Counted from the stretch's first letter, positions 17,898 to 27,114 are shown. The stretch is 64,000 nucleotides of DNA from Bin87 sp034423115 (GCA_034423115.1 DAOUJD010000033.1:1-64000), one strand, 5' to 3'. The notes: a model not told the origin generated them from the letters alone. A program made the numbers and translations.

Positions 17898-18212
17898 ATG
17901 CCTCCCGCACGCAAATGGGAACGTATAGAAGACCTGGCGGTCCTGCACCTGTACCGGGGCAAGGTGGCGAAGGACAGCCGCGAGGTGGCGGCGCTGGCCG
18001 CGGCATTGGAACGAAGCAGGCAATCCATCGGCGCACGGATACAGGCGTTCGCGGGGCTGGATCCGGCCAACCCATATAAGCCATCGAGCAAGGCCACCGC
18101 GCTCACGCAATCGGTTTGGGCCGAATACCTGGCGGATAGGACGGCGATAGCGGTGGAGGGTCAGCGGGCGTACCTGGGGATACTGAACCGCTATTCCATG
18201 GGGAGGCCGTGA
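17898..18212 (+). CDS. Small protein resembling the N-terminal domain of some HNH/restriction nucleases
   Basis: RKWERIEDLAVLHLYRGKVAKDSREVAALAAALERSRQSIGARIQAFAGLDPANPY..SVWAEYLADRTAI follows the W..eD..vl..Y.....S..I..ki.nf..lDp..... pattern seen ahead of HNH nuclease domains. No catalytic domain follows, because the frame stops at 18212. It may be a remnant or a stand-alone DNA-binding adaptor. AGGTAGG lies upstream of ATG 17898. Confidence 0.5.
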   Translation: MPPARKWERIEDLAVLHLYRGKVAKDSREVAALAAALERSRQSIGARIQAFAGLDPANPYKPSSKATALTQSVWAEYLADRTAIAVEGQRAYLGILNRYSMGRP

Positions 18213-18346
18213 TCGTCAGACGATCAGGGCGCTTAATGCTTTGGATCCTTATCTTATTTATTTACCATTTAAGGATTTATGAAATGCTATAATAATTCCA
18301 TTTGCCGAGCAAGCATGGTACAATGAGCGTCCCAAGGAGGCTCCTT

Positions 18347-18517
18347 ATGGCTAGTTTAACCGGAGACCCCAAAATTGACGCTCTACTGATCAAGCACGCA
18401 GACGAAATTCGGCGTTTGGAGGCGTTCGGCCAGGAGAAGGCCGAGGAAATTGATCGTCTGATCGCTAAATTCCACGAGAGCCGAGCGAAGCGAATGGGAA
18501 CTGTTGCCGCGAAATAG
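18347..18517 (+). CDS. 56-residue charged helical protein, unknown
   Basis: A perfect AGGAGG 6 bases before ATG 18347 supports this short gene. It is preceded by an AT-rich stretch (18240-18325) containing TATAAT and TACAAT. The sequence DALLIKHADEIRRLEAFGQEKAEEIDRLIAKFHESRAKRM is a continuous amphipathic helix. It is followed 24 bases later by another small gene on the same strand, so the two may be a pair. Function is unknown. Confidence 0.55.
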   Translation: MASLTGDPKIDALLIKHADEIRRLEAFGQEKAEEIDRLIAKFHESRAKRMGTVAAK

Positions 18518-18541
18518 GCCATCCCGTATTAACCGGCCCGT

Positions 18542-18862
18542 ATGAACCAGGAACGGGATTGGCAAGCCGAACGAGCCCTGTTGGTGGAGATCCACAAGGA
18601 TGTCGTGGCCATCCTAAGGCGGCGCGCTATCCGGTTGTTTGAAATCCTCGAACGATCCGACTACATCGCCGTATTGAATACCATTGTTCTGAACGTAATG
18701 CAGCGAGGCGATTATCATCGCGCACTGAATAATCTCCGAGATTTCATTCTGGAAACCCCTGCGTTGGACAGGATGTTGCCGGAACTAATGGATAATGCAG
18801 AACCAGGTTTGACCTTTCTGAGCGCACACGCTGAGCAGTATCGACTATCAGAGATCCTGTAG
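18542..18862 (+). CDS. 106-residue helical protein, unknown
   Basis: It follows the 56-residue gene closely on the same strand. It is predicted all-helical (ERALLVEIHKDVVAILRRRAIRLFEILERSDYIAVLNTIVLNVMQRGDYHRALNNLRDFIL) with no recognised domain. The composition is less GC-rich than the metabolic neighbours. A two-gene toxin-antitoxin role is conceivable but unsupported. Confidence 0.45.
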   Translation: MNQERDWQAERALLVEIHKDVVAILRRRAIRLFEILERSDYIAVLNTIVLNVMQRGDYHRALNNLRDFILETPALDRMLPELMDNAEPGLTFLSAHAEQYRLSEIL

Positions 18863-18919
18863 CGCGCTTGCAGCACGTCGGCCATGGGAACCCCGGCTAT
18901 GTGGGAACCAAACAATTTA

Positions 18920-18945
18920 AGGGGCGGGTTTTGAAACCCGCCCCT
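18920..18945. repeat. REP3-type palindrome (AGGGGCGGGTTT)
   Basis: The perfect 12-bp arms face each other across a TG loop. It lies between two convergent genes and may serve as a bidirectional transcript end. Confidence 0.8.
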
Positions 18946-18970
18946 GCGCACGTCTGCGATGACCCCAAGT

Positions 18971-19366
18971 CTAGACGAGGACGCCGAAGCCGGACTTGGT
19001 GCAGATTTCCAGGCGGTTGTGGTCGGGGTCGTGGAAGTAGAAGGCCTGCTGGCCGTCGTGGCGGGTCTGGATGTCGGTGCACTCGACGCCGATGTTCTGC
19101 AGTTCGTCGCGGGCCGCCGATATGTCGTCCACCTCGAACGCGGTGTGATGCGATGGCGCGGATGGGGCGTCGGGATTCTCGATGATGTGGACCATTGCGC
19201 CGCTGGGTAGCTGGAGCCAGTAGAGGTTGTCGTTGTCCACCATCTTCGGAATCTGCTTGACGCCCAGGACTTCCTCGTACCACTTGAGGGCGATGTCCTT
19301 GTCGCGGACGTTGTAGGTGATGTGGTTGATTGCCTTGAGGCGGATGTTGTCAGCCATGAGTCCCAT
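18971..19366 (-). CDS. VOC-family (glyoxalase/dioxygenase-like) metalloprotein
   Basis: GGAGG lies 10 bases before ATG 19366. The 131-residue protein has the two-module vicinal-oxygen-chelate pattern: AINHITYNVRDKDIALKWYEEVLGVKQ, then SHHTAFEVDDISAARDELQNIGVE and YFHDPDHNRLEIC. Metal ligands are probably the H of the first module, the H of HTAFEV and the E of LEIC. The reaction is unknown; the neighbouring ACMSD-like amidohydrolase (same strand) suggests a shared catabolic route. Confidence 0.85.
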   Translation of the reverse strand: MGLMADNIRLKAINHITYNVRDKDIALKWYEEVLGVKQIPKMVDNDNLYWLQLPSGAMVHIIENPDAPSAPSHHTAFEVDDISAARDELQNIGVECTDIQTRHDGQQAFYFHDPDHNRLEICTKSGFGVLV

Positions 19367-19478
19367 GTTCAGTTTTCCTCCGGTTGTGAGTGGGTAATCG
19401 CTGCCTGATTGTAACGGGTACAGTTCACCCTCACCCTGAACCTCTCCCATAGGGGGAAAGGGAACTGTACGAGGCGGA

Positions 19479-20450
19479 TCAGATGTTGAGGAGGCGTTCG
19501 AGGTTCCCGAAGAGGATGGAGTCCTTCTCCTCGCGGGAAAGGCTCTCCAGGCCCAGCAGCCAGGCGACGGGCCAATCGGCGCACATGTCGAAGGGCCAGT
19601 CGGTCCCAAAAACCACCTGCTCGATGCCCACCATGTCGATGAGCATACGCAAACCCTCCTCGCTGTGCGTCAGGCAGTCGTAGTAGAAACGGCTCAGGTA
19701 GGCGCTGGGCGGCTGGTCGATGTTGACGCGGGCCTCGGGGCGCACCTGCCAGCCGCGATCCATGCGTCCGATGCCATAGCAAGCGTAGCCGCCGCCGTGG
19801 CTGAGGCAGACCCTGAGATCGGGGTAGCGGTCCATCACGCCGCCAAACACGAAGGACGCGAAGGTCACGGCGCGGTCGGCAAGATTGCCGATGGTGTTGG
19901 GCAGGTGGTAGCGGTCAAGCCTGGGGGATACTATCGTGCTGCCGCCCTGGTGGATGAGGAACATTGCGCCGAGGCGTTCCGCGGTGGCCCACAGCGCGTT
20001 GAAGTAGGGATCATCGAAAGTACGCCCGTTGACGTGATCGCCGATCATGGCGCCCTTGAGTCCAAGCTGCTCCACGGAGCGCGTCAGTTCCTCGATGGCG
20101 GCGCCGACGTCCTGCATGGGCAGGTGGGCCAGGCCGGCAAAGCGGTCGGGGTATTCCTCGGTGAGCTGGGCCACGTAGTCGTTGCACTCGCGGTGCATGG
20201 CCAAGGTCTGGTCCGGGTCCAGATCGTAGAAGTACATGTTGGCGTTGGTGGACAGGACGTGCACGTCCACGCCGAGGGATTGCATATCGGCGATGCGCTG
20301 TTCGGGCGTCCAGAAAGTACGAGGGTTGTAGCGGTGCTGATTGTAGAGCGTGGGGGCGCTGACGCCGAACCAGTTATCGCCGCTCTGCATGGCCCGGAGG
20401 GCGCTGGCAGGGGTGATGTGCGCGTGAACGTCGAGGACTCGTACTGCCAT
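19479..20450 (-). CDS. ACMSD-like amidohydrolase family 2 decarboxylase/hydrolase
   Basis: The N-terminus VRVLDVHAHITP carries the HxH metal ligands. GAMIGDHVNGRTFDDPYFNALWATAERLGAMFLIHQGG, CLSHGGG and VVFGTDWPFDM supply the remaining barrel residues. This pattern is that of 2-amino-3-carboxymuconate-6-semialdehyde decarboxylase relatives, which process aromatic ring-cleavage products or related acids. The VOC gene lies 112 bases downstream on the same strand. Confidence 0.87.
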   Translation of the reverse strand: MAVRVLDVHAHITPASALRAMQSGDNWFGVSAPTLYNQHRYNPRTFWTPEQRIADMQSLGVDVHVLSTNANMYFYDLDPDQTLAMHRECNDYVAQLTEEYPDRFAGLAHLPMQDVGAAIEELTRSVEQLGLKGAMIGDHVNGRTFDDPYFNALWATAERLGAMFLIHQGGSTIVSPRLDRYHLPNTIGNLADRAVTFASFVFGGVMDRYPDLRVCLSHGGGYACYGIGRMDRGWQVRPEARVNIDQPPSAYLSRFYYDCLTHSEEGLRMLIDMVGIEQVVFGTDWPFDMCADWPVAWLLGLESLSREEKDSILFGNLERLLNI

Positions 20451-20837
20451 GAGGTGCCGTCTCCTCTCGGGGGCGACGTTGTTTGTGTATCAACGGGATC
20501 GGGCCAGCTTGACGCGCCTGGATTATAGACGGTTTCGAGAAATCCGTCAGTCGCGACGCGCACGGGCCCAGACGCACAACAGCAGTCGGGCAATGATTTG
20601 AAAACCGGCGGTTGTCGCGGCCATTGCTGCCGGTATTCCCCAAGCGCCGCATTACGATATTCAATATCCGTAACGGTTATTTTGTCATCAGACGAATATC
20701 GCTAAAATATATTTGACAATCACTTTATCCGTAAGTAGCATCGGGCGACGATAGCCGTTTGGCGGCACCACATGCCGATGGTCGAATTGGCGCGCATCGT
20801 TTCAAGTAAGGAGCGATTCCCAGGGAGGTTTCAATCA
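20451..20837. other. Divergent intergenic region, AT-rich control segment
   Basis: This region lies between the divergent amidohydrolase and solute-binding genes. It contains a 13-base palindrome GATATTcAATATC (20656-20668), an AT-rich tract and the promoter at 20713-20741. The palindrome, about 45 bases upstream of the -35, is a plausible operator. I see no coding frame. Confidence 0.5.
20713..20741 (+). promoter_or_regulatory. Promoter of solute-binding gene 1
   Basis: TTGACA (20713-20718), a 17-base spacer and TAGCAT (20736-20741) lie upstream. The same -35, spacer length and -10 recur at 22939-22967 before the paralogous gene, although the surrounding bases have diverged. That conservation is stronger evidence than either match alone. 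Confidence 0.75.
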
Positions 20838-22775
20838 ATGGATTTCCGAAGATTGTGGCATCCACGAACCCTGCTGGCGCTGTGGGCGTTGGCGTTGACG
20901 GCCGTGATCGTTGGTTGCGGCGGGGCAACCACGACGCCGGAACCCACTGGCGGCGGCTCTACCGGCGCGGCCGCTCCGCAGGCGGCGGCAACTCCCACGC
21001 TCAACCCGTTCGCAGGCGCGGAGGCGCCGACTCCCACCGCTCCACTGAACGTTGCTCCTACTGCGGTTCCGGTGCCAACGGCCATGATGGCGGTTGACGA
21101 GCGGCCCGACTGGTGGCAGGAGGGCGAAGACAACCACTACCGGGGAGACTTCCCGCTGGTTGCCACCCACAACCCGGGCTTCTGGGACGTCCACTACGGC
21201 GGCTCTCTGAACACAGTGCTCATCCCGTCGGGCCCGCGCTTCAACCAGATCATTGAATACAACCCCGTCAACCCCAACGAGATCATCGGCGACCTCGCCG
21301 TCAGTTGGGAGTCTTACGAGGAGGGGAACGAATTCGGCTACGTCTTCCACCTCAACCCGGACGCGCATTTCACGGACGGGCACCCGGTCACCGCAGAGGA
21401 CATAGTGTTCTCGATCAACCGCATCACGCTGGGGCAGGTGGAAGAAGGTGTGCTGCGCGCTCGCACCGGGTTCCTGAACAACTTTGTCAAGCACGGCACT
21501 GGCGAGGTGATCAACGACCACACGGCGAAAATCCCCCTCAGGTTTCCCGCCTCCGGCTTCCTGCCCAACCTGGCGTCCGACTACATGAAGGTGTACCCCA
21601 AGCACGTCGCCGAAAACATGACCCAGGAGCAGGCCAACACGGGCCTGACGCAAGAGAACGCCCTGGCTGCCATCAATGCCGGTTCTCCCGAGGCGCTCAT
21701 CGGCTCCGGCCCCTGGATGCTGCGGGAATGGGAAAAGGACGTTGGCTACACCTTTGACCGCAACCCCGACTATTTCAAGACGGGCCGGCCGTTCTTTGAC
21801 GGCTTGAAGATATTCCTCATCAGGGATACGGCGCGCCGCATTTCCGCTCTACAAGCCGGACAGGTGTATGGCACGTACCAACCCGTGACGGGGTCCAATC
21901 GTCCTGAGGACATGGCGCGATTGGAGGAGGACACCGACGGTCGCGTGCGTGCCGTTATCCTGGAGGACTCGGGCGTGGAGGCATGGTTCCTCAACCACGA
22001 AAAGCCTCCCTTCGACGACCCTCGGGTCCGCCGCGCCGTGTTCCTGGCCGTCAACCGCGACAATGCCGTGGAAAAGTCGATCCTGGGATTCGGGTCTCCC
22101 GGCACTTTCTTCGCGCCCGGCGTGGTCGAGGACCTGGGTGAACTGAGGGCCAACAGTCCTGCCTTCATGCTCGACCGCGGTCCCGCGCTGGAGGAAGCGC
22201 GGGGGTTGCTGGCCGAAGCCGGTTATCCCGACGGGTTTGAGTTTACGGTCAACGTGGTCAACAGCAACCCGGCGCTGTCGATGGCAGAGGTTCTGGCGGC
22301 TCAGTTGCGCGAAGACCTGGGTCTGGAGGCTGTCCTTCAGCCCACCGACCTGGCAACCATGTACGTGGGGATGCGCGACGGTGTCGCCAACGTTGACGGC
22401 GTTGGCACCGGCATAATCCTGCGCGACCCGGGGGACATCATCAACCAGTTCTACCTGCAGGACGTGCTTCGGAACCCGCACAACTGGCAGAACGACCGCG
22501 TTGACGAGTTGATCGACCTGCAAAACCGCGCCATTGATCCAACCGAACGCCAAGGGCATCTTGACGAACTGGCCGGCATCCTGCATCGCGGGGAGAGCCA
22601 CTGGCTGCCGGTGTTCTGGAATTCCAACGGCGGAGCGTTCGACTGTCGCATCCAGAATTACTACAACCCGCCAACCGTCCAGTTGATCAAGAAGTGGGAC
22701 CATGTGTGGTGGGCCGGCGGCGAGTCGTCCGACTGCGACCACAACGCCAACTCCGAACGCGGCTACCGACCCTAG
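20838..22775 (+). CDS. Lipoprotein solute-binding protein, peptide/nickel ABC family (copy 1)
   Basis: GGGAGG lies 9 bases before ATG 20838. A lipoprotein signal peptide (RTLLALWALALTAVIVGC) ends at the lipobox Cys, followed by a Pro/Thr-rich tether. The body is a family 5 extracellular solute-binding protein: NEIIGDLAVSWESYEEGNEFGYVFHLNPDAHFTDG.PVTAEDIVFS and later AEAGYPDGFEFTVNV. It should capture a peptide, opine or related ligand for the permeases at 25.1-27.0 kb. The second copy 290 bases downstream is very similar throughout, a tandem duplication. Confidence 0.92.
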   Translation: MDFRRLWHPRTLLALWALALTAVIVGCGGATTTPEPTGGGSTGAAAPQAAATPTLNPFAGAEAPTPTAPLNVAPTAVPVPTAMMAVDERPDWWQEGEDNHYRGDFPLVATHNPGFWDVHYGGSLNTVLIPSGPRFNQIIEYNPVNPNEIIGDLAVSWESYEEGNEFGYVFHLNPDAHFTDGHPVTAEDIVFSINRITLGQVEEGVLRARTGFLNNFVKHGTGEVINDHTAKIPLRFPASGFLPNLASDYMKVYPKHVAENMTQEQANTGLTQENALAAINAGSPEALIGSGPWMLREWEKDVGYTFDRNPDYFKTGRPFFDGLKIFLIRDTARRISALQAGQVYGTYQPVTGSNRPEDMARLEEDTDGRVRAVILEDSGVEAWFLNHEKPPFDDPRVRRAVFLAVNRDNAVEKSILGFGSPGTFFAPGVVEDLGELRANSPAFMLDRGPALEEARGLLAEAGYPDGFEFTVNVVNSNPALSMAEVLAAQLREDLGLEAVLQPTDLATMYVGMRDGVANVDGVGTGIILRDPGDIINQFYLQDVLRNPHNWQNDRVDELIDLQNRAIDPTERQGHLDELAGILHRGESHWLPVFWNSNGGAFDCRIQNYYNPPTVQLIKKWDHVWWAGGESSDCDHNANSERGYRP

Positions 22776-22802
22776 ACTGCATCGTACCGACGGCAATACT
22801 GC

Positions 22803-22832
22803 AAGGGCGGCCCTCGGGTCGCCCTTCTTTTT
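22803..22832 (+). terminator. Intrinsic terminator after solute-binding gene 1
   Basis: The inverted repeat AAGGGCGgCCC..GGGtCGCCCTT is directly followed by CTTTTT, a classical rho-independent terminator. It separates the two solute-binding genes into independent transcripts, in agreement with the separate promoters. Confidence 0.85.
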
Positions 22833-22900
22833 GCCTTCGCCGGCGGCGCTCCATCCGGGCCTGAAAGATCCACGTTAGCGCATCATCAATAAGGGCTATG

Positions 22901-22931
22901 TTTGATAATAATACTGCTACAGTATCATCAA
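22901..22931. promoter_or_regulatory. Dyad operator candidate upstream of solute-binding gene 2
   Basis: ATACTG-CTA-CAGTAT (22911-22925) is enclosed by TTGAT/ATCAA half-sites, giving a nested dyad that ends 8 bases before the -35 box. The position suits a transcriptional regulator. The corresponding region of copy 1 has a different palindrome, so the two copies may be controlled differently. Confidence 0.45.
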
Positions 22932-22938
22932 TTCGGAA

Positions 22939-22967
22939 TTGACAATCTTTCCGCGCGTGAGTAGCAT
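22939..22967 (+). promoter_or_regulatory. Promoter of solute-binding gene 2
   Basis: TTGACA (22939-22944), a 17-base spacer and TAGCAT (22962-22967) match the promoter of copy 1 exactly in both hexamers and in spacing. Confidence 0.75.
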
Positions 22968-23063
22968 CGTCCCCCGCTGGCAGTCCCGGACTGTCGAGCG
23001 TAATTTTTTGTTTCGGCGCCAAGCCGATTCAGGCAAGTGCGATATTCACGGAGGACTCACTCA

Positions 23064-25004
23064 ATGGATTTGCGACGAATCTGGCATCCAAGAACCTTGC
23101 TTGCGTTAGGGGCGCTGGCCGTGACCGGTGTGTTGGTCGCCTGCGGTGGCGCGACTACGACCACCCCGACCACCACCGGCGATACGTCCGGCGGCGCGAG
23201 CGCACCGGCGGCGCAAGCAGCCACCCCCACCCTCAACCCCTTCGCCGGCGAACAGGAACCGACGCCCACCGCTCCGCTGGACGTGGCTCCTACCGCAGTG
23301 CCGGTGCCCACAGCAATGGTGGCCGTTGACCAGCGGCCGGACTGGTGGCAGGAAGGCGAGGCCCAGCACTACAGGGGAGACTTCCCACTGGTGGCGACCA
23401 GCAACCCAGGGTTCTGGGACGTTCACTACGGCGGTTCCATGAACACCGTGCTGATCCCCTCTGGTCCCCGGTTCAACCAGATCCTCGAGTACAACCCGGT
23501 CAACCCCGGTGAAATCATCGGCGACCTGGCGGTTAGCTGGGAGTCCTACGAAGATGGCGACGAGTTCGGGTACATCTTCAACCTGCACCCGGAAGCCACC
23601 TTCTCGGACGGAGTACCGGTGACCGCAGAGGACGTCGTGTTCTCCATTGACCGTATCACGCTGGGACAGGTCGAGGAAGGCGTGCTGCGCGCACGCACCG
23701 GCTTCCTGAACAACTTCGTGGTTCACGGCACTGCCGAGGCCATTGACGACAAGACGGTCAAGATCCCCCTGCGCTTCCCGGCCGCCGGTTTCCTGCCCAA
23801 CCTGGCCTCCGACTACATGAAGGTGTACCCCAAACACGTGGGCGAGAACCTGACCCAGGAGCAGGCCAACCAGGGCAAGACCCAGGCCGAGGCCGTCTCT
23901 GCCATCAACGCGGGCACGCCGAACAGTCTGATCGGCTCCGGCCCGTGGATGCTGCGTGAGTGGGAGAAGGACGTGGGGTACTCCTACGACCGGAACCCCA
24001 ATTACTTCAAGGAAGGTCGTCCGTTCTTTGACGGCCTCCGGATATTCCTGATCCGCGACACCGCCCGCCGTCTCTCGGCGCTGCAGGCCGGACAGGTCTT
24101 CGGCACCTACCAACCCGTGACCGGCAGCAACCGTCCCGAGGACATGGCCCGCCTGGAAGAAGACACCGGCGGCCGTGTGAGAGCCGTAATACTCCGAGCC
24201 TCGGGTATCCAGGCCTTCTTCCTGAACCACGACAAGGCTCCGTTTGACGACGCCCGCGTCCGCCGCGCCTTCTACCTGGGCCTGGACCGGGACCTGGGCG
24301 TTGAGAAGTCGATTCTAGGATTCGGTGAGCCAGGCACGTTCTTCGCGCCCGGCGTTGTGGAAGACCTTGAGGACCTGCGCGCCAACAACTCGGCCTACGG
24401 AGATCGTGACGCCGCTCTGACCGAGGCCCGTCAGCTCCTGACGGAAGCCGGCTATCCAGACGGCTTCGAGATCACGGTCAACGTGGTGAACAGCAACCCC
24501 TCGCTGTCCAGCGCAGAGGTTGTGGCGCCGCAAATGCGCGAAGACCTGAACATCAACATCGTCATCGAGCCCACCGACCTCGCCACGATGTACGTCGGGA
24601 TGCGAGACGGCGTTGCCAACATGGACGCTGTCGGTACCGGCATCATCCTGCGCGACCCGGGCGACATCATCAACCAGTTCTACCTGCAGGACGTGCTGCG
24701 CAATCCGCACAACTGGCAGAATGATCGGGTTGACGAGCTGATCAACCTGCAGAACCGCGAGGTTGACCCCGCCGCGCGCCAGGCGCACCTGGAAGAGCTG
24801 GCCGGCATCCTCCACCAAGGAGAGAGCCACTGGCTGCCCTACTTCTGGTACTCCAGCGGCGGCGCGTTTGACTGCCGTATCCGCAACTACCACTACCCAC
24901 CCACGGTTCAGCTCATCAAGAAGTGGGACCACGTGTGGTGGGCCGGCGGCGAATCGTCCGCTTGCGCCCACGCCGCCAACGCGGACCGGGGCTACCAGCC
25001 ATAG
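23064..25004 (+). CDS. Lipoprotein solute-binding protein, peptide/nickel ABC family (copy 2)
   Basis: GGAGG precedes ATG 23064. The lipobox is LTG-type (AVTGVLVAC), then a Thr/Pro-rich tether. It shares long identical stretches with copy 1, for example in EDVVFS..RITLGQVEEGVLRARTGFLNNF and the C-terminal WDHVWWAGGESS. Differences cluster in the tether and around GMVA.. segments and the ligand-lobe residues, which could alter specificity. Two permease genes follow after a strong hairpin; no ATPase gene is present nearby, so the transporter needs one from elsewhere. Confidence 0.92.
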   Translation: MDLRRIWHPRTLLALGALAVTGVLVACGGATTTTPTTTGDTSGGASAPAAQAATPTLNPFAGEQEPTPTAPLDVAPTAVPVPTAMVAVDQRPDWWQEGEAQHYRGDFPLVATSNPGFWDVHYGGSMNTVLIPSGPRFNQILEYNPVNPGEIIGDLAVSWESYEDGDEFGYIFNLHPEATFSDGVPVTAEDVVFSIDRITLGQVEEGVLRARTGFLNNFVVHGTAEAIDDKTVKIPLRFPAAGFLPNLASDYMKVYPKHVGENLTQEQANQGKTQAEAVSAINAGTPNSLIGSGPWMLREWEKDVGYSYDRNPNYFKEGRPFFDGLRIFLIRDTARRLSALQAGQVFGTYQPVTGSNRPEDMARLEEDTGGRVRAVILRASGIQAFFLNHDKAPFDDARVRRAFYLGLDRDLGVEKSILGFGEPGTFFAPGVVEDLEDLRANNSAYGDRDAALTEARQLLTEAGYPDGFEITVNVVNSNPSLSSAEVVAPQMREDLNINIVIEPTDLATMYVGMRDGVANMDAVGTGIILRDPGDIINQFYLQDVLRNPHNWQNDRVDELINLQNREVDPAARQAHLEELAGILHQGESHWLPYFWYSSGGAFDCRIRNYHYPPTVQLIKKWDHVWWAGGESSACAHAANADRGYQP

Positions 25005-25042
25005 GCGACGCAGCGGTTCGGACGAGCCAACAGCACGACTCC

Positions 25043-25070
25043 GGCCGGCCCTTTACAAAAAGGGCCGGCC
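25043..25070 (+). terminator. Strong intra-operon hairpin between binding protein and permeases
   Basis: GGCCGGCCCTTT and its complement AAAGGGCCGGCC form a 12-bp stem with a 4-base loop. No T-run follows. Such hairpins after binding-protein genes commonly stabilise the upstream mRNA or reduce read-through, giving more binding protein than permease. A TATAAT lies just after it (25078-25083), so a secondary promoter is possible. Confidence 0.6.
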
Positions 25071-25124
25071 CAATGTGTATAATTACCACCCTACACACCC
25101 AATTCCGCCGGCAGGAGTTGAGGA

Positions 25125-26084
25125 ATGTCTCAGTACCTGATTAGAAGATTGCTCCTCTTCATCCCGACGATGTTGCTGGCCACCATCCTGGTGTTCGCCT
25201 TGTTCTCCATCGTCCCGGGGGACGCCGCCGTATTCCTGCTTACTGGAGAGGACGCCGGCGGGCGGGTGACCAACGAGGACTTCGAGCGTCTGCGGGAGGA
25301 CCTGGGCCTCGACCGACCGATCTACATCCAGTACGCCGACTGGCTGTGGGGAGTCGTTAGGGGAGACCTGGGTGATTCTCTTTACTACGGTACTCCCTTC
25401 GGCTTCGAACTCATCGAGCGGTTCGCCAGAACCTTTGAACTTGCGGTGCTGGCCATCGTAATGGCGTTCGTCGCTGCTGTCCCGTTGGGAATTCTGTCGG
25501 CGATGAAACAGGACTCCGGAATTGACTACGCCAGCCGGGTCATTGCGTTGTTGGGCATCGCCATGCCGACGTTCTGGATCGGGGTGCTGGTCATCTACGC
25601 TCTCGTGTATGGGACAGGATGGCTGCCGCCACTAGAGTACGCCCATTTATGGGAGGACCCGATACAGAACCTTAAGTTGATGGTGCTGCCGGCAGCGGTG
25701 ATCGGGTTCCATGACATGGCCTTCACCGCCCGCGTCACCAGATCGGCGATGCTGGAGGTGATGCGCGAGGACTACATGCGCACGGCTCGATCCAAGGGCC
25801 TGCGCGAGTGGGTCGTGGTGGGTCGCCACGCGCTGAAAAACGCGATGCTGCCGGTGATCACCGTGTCCGGCTACCAGTTCGGACGACTGCTGGGCGGCGT
25901 GATTATCGTCGAGCAGATTTTCGTCGTTCCCGGCGTGGGCAAGTTCCTCATTGACGCCATCAACCACCGGGACTTCCCGGTGATCCAGGGCGTGATCCTG
26001 ATGACGGCCGCCGTGGTGCTGCTGCTCAACCTGATCATAGATATGCTCTACGGCATCCTGGACCCACGGATCCGGTACTCGTAA
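25125..26084 (+). CDS. ABC transporter permease, DppB/OppB type
   Basis: AGGAG precedes ATG 25125. The N-terminal signature MSQYLIRRLLLFIPTMLLATILVFALFSIVPGD is that of DppB-like subunits. Six membrane segments are visible, with the BPD_transp_1 coupling loop RTARSKGLREWVVVGRHALKNAMLPVIT for the ATPase. The end RIRYS is typical. It pairs with the following gene to form the inner-membrane channel. Confidence 0.93.
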   Translation: MSQYLIRRLLLFIPTMLLATILVFALFSIVPGDAAVFLLTGEDAGGRVTNEDFERLREDLGLDRPIYIQYADWLWGVVRGDLGDSLYYGTPFGFELIERFARTFELAVLAIVMAFVAAVPLGILSAMKQDSGIDYASRVIALLGIAMPTFWIGVLVIYALVYGTGWLPPLEYAHLWEDPIQNLKLMVLPAAVIGFHDMAFTARVTRSAMLEVMREDYMRTARSKGLREWVVVGRHALKNAMLPVITVSGYQFGRLLGGVIIVEQIFVVPGVGKFLIDAINHRDFPVIQGVILMTAAVVLLLNLIIDMLYGILDPRIRYS

Positions 26085-26136
26085 ACGCACGTACGCCAAC
26101 GATAATTGCAACAGGTTCTCATCGGCAGGTGTTGCC

Positions 26137-27045
26137 ATGATTGATCAGACCACGGAACAGGCGACTTTAACCCGGGAGGAGCTTCCCGCACCGGGGTTAA
26201 CCTCGCGGGCATTGACCGGTTTCTTCCGGTTCGTGCGGACGAAACCCCTGGGCGCGGTCGGCGGGGTTATCGTCCTGCTGCTGGTGGTTGTGGCCCTCCT
26301 CGCGCCGGTGCTATCGCCCTACGATCCTCGCTCCACACCCGCCCTGCCCTGGGAGGCGCCCAACGCCAACTACCTGCTGGGCGCGGACTACATTGGTCGG
26401 GACGTATTGAGTCGCCTGATTTACGGCGCGCGCATTTCGCTATACGTCGGTTTGGGCAGCGTGGTGGTGGGCATCACCGGCAGTTTCATCATCGGCGTGG
26501 CGCTCACCTACATCGGCGGCATAGTGGACACCGTCTCGCAGCGCGTCGTGGACGCCCTGATGTCGCTGCCGGGCCTGCTGATCGCCCTGGCGATCATGGC
26601 CGTGGTTACGCCGTCCCTGAACACCGTGATCCTGGCCATCGTAATCGGCATGATTGCACCCGTGATCAGAACGGTGCGGTCACAGGTGTTGTCGCTGCGG
26701 GAGCTGGACTACGTGACGGCGGCGACGGCAATCGGCGCCCCACCCTGGCGCATAATCCTGCGCCACATCGTGCCCAACTGTTTTGCCACGTACCTCGTGC
26801 TGGCGACGTACTACCTCGGTTTCGCCATCATCATTGAGTCGTCGCTGTCGTTCCTGGGCGTGGGCACTCCGCCCGACCAGCCAAGCTGGGGCGGGATGCT
26901 GGTGCGCGCGGCTTCGGCGCACGTCAAGAGTGGCCCCTGGCTGGCGATATGCCCCGGTCTCGCCATCTTCATGGTGGTGATGGGGTTCAACCTGCTGGGC
27001 GACGCCCTGCGCGACGTGTTCGACCCGCGCCTGCGTGGCCGGTAG
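26137..27045 (+). CDS. ABC transporter permease, DppC/OppC type
   Basis: It starts 52 bases after DppB. The N-terminal region and LLLVVVALLAPVLSPYDPRS followed by NYLLGADYIGRDVLSRLIYGARISL are DppC hallmarks. The EAA-type loop reads DYVTAATAIGAPPWRIILRHIVPN, and the protein ends DVFDPRLRGR. A hairpin with a T-run follows. The gene order binding protein-binding protein-permease-permease lacks the usual DppD/DppF ATPases. Confidence 0.93.
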   Translation: MIDQTTEQATLTREELPAPGLTSRALTGFFRFVRTKPLGAVGGVIVLLLVVVALLAPVLSPYDPRSTPALPWEAPNANYLLGADYIGRDVLSRLIYGARISLYVGLGSVVVGITGSFIIGVALTYIGGIVDTVSQRVVDALMSLPGLLIALAIMAVVTPSLNTVILAIVIGMIAPVIRTVRSQVLSLRELDYVTAATAIGAPPWRIILRHIVPNCFATYLVLATYYLGFAIIIESSLSFLGVGTPPDQPSWGGMLVRAASAHVKSGPWLAICPGLAIFMVVMGFNLLGDALRDVFDPRLRGR

Positions 27046-27071
27046 CCACCAATAACGTCCCAGGCAAATAC

Positions 27072-27114
27072 CGGGAGGCAGGGCAAAACCGCCGATGCCT
27101 CCCGCTCGTATTTT
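27072..27114 (+). terminator. Terminator of the ABC operon
   Basis: CGGGAGGCA (27072-27080) pairs with TGCCTCCCG (27096-27104), followed by CTCGTATTTT. It also lies at the 3' end of the convergent small gene, so it may work in both directions. Confidence 0.7.
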
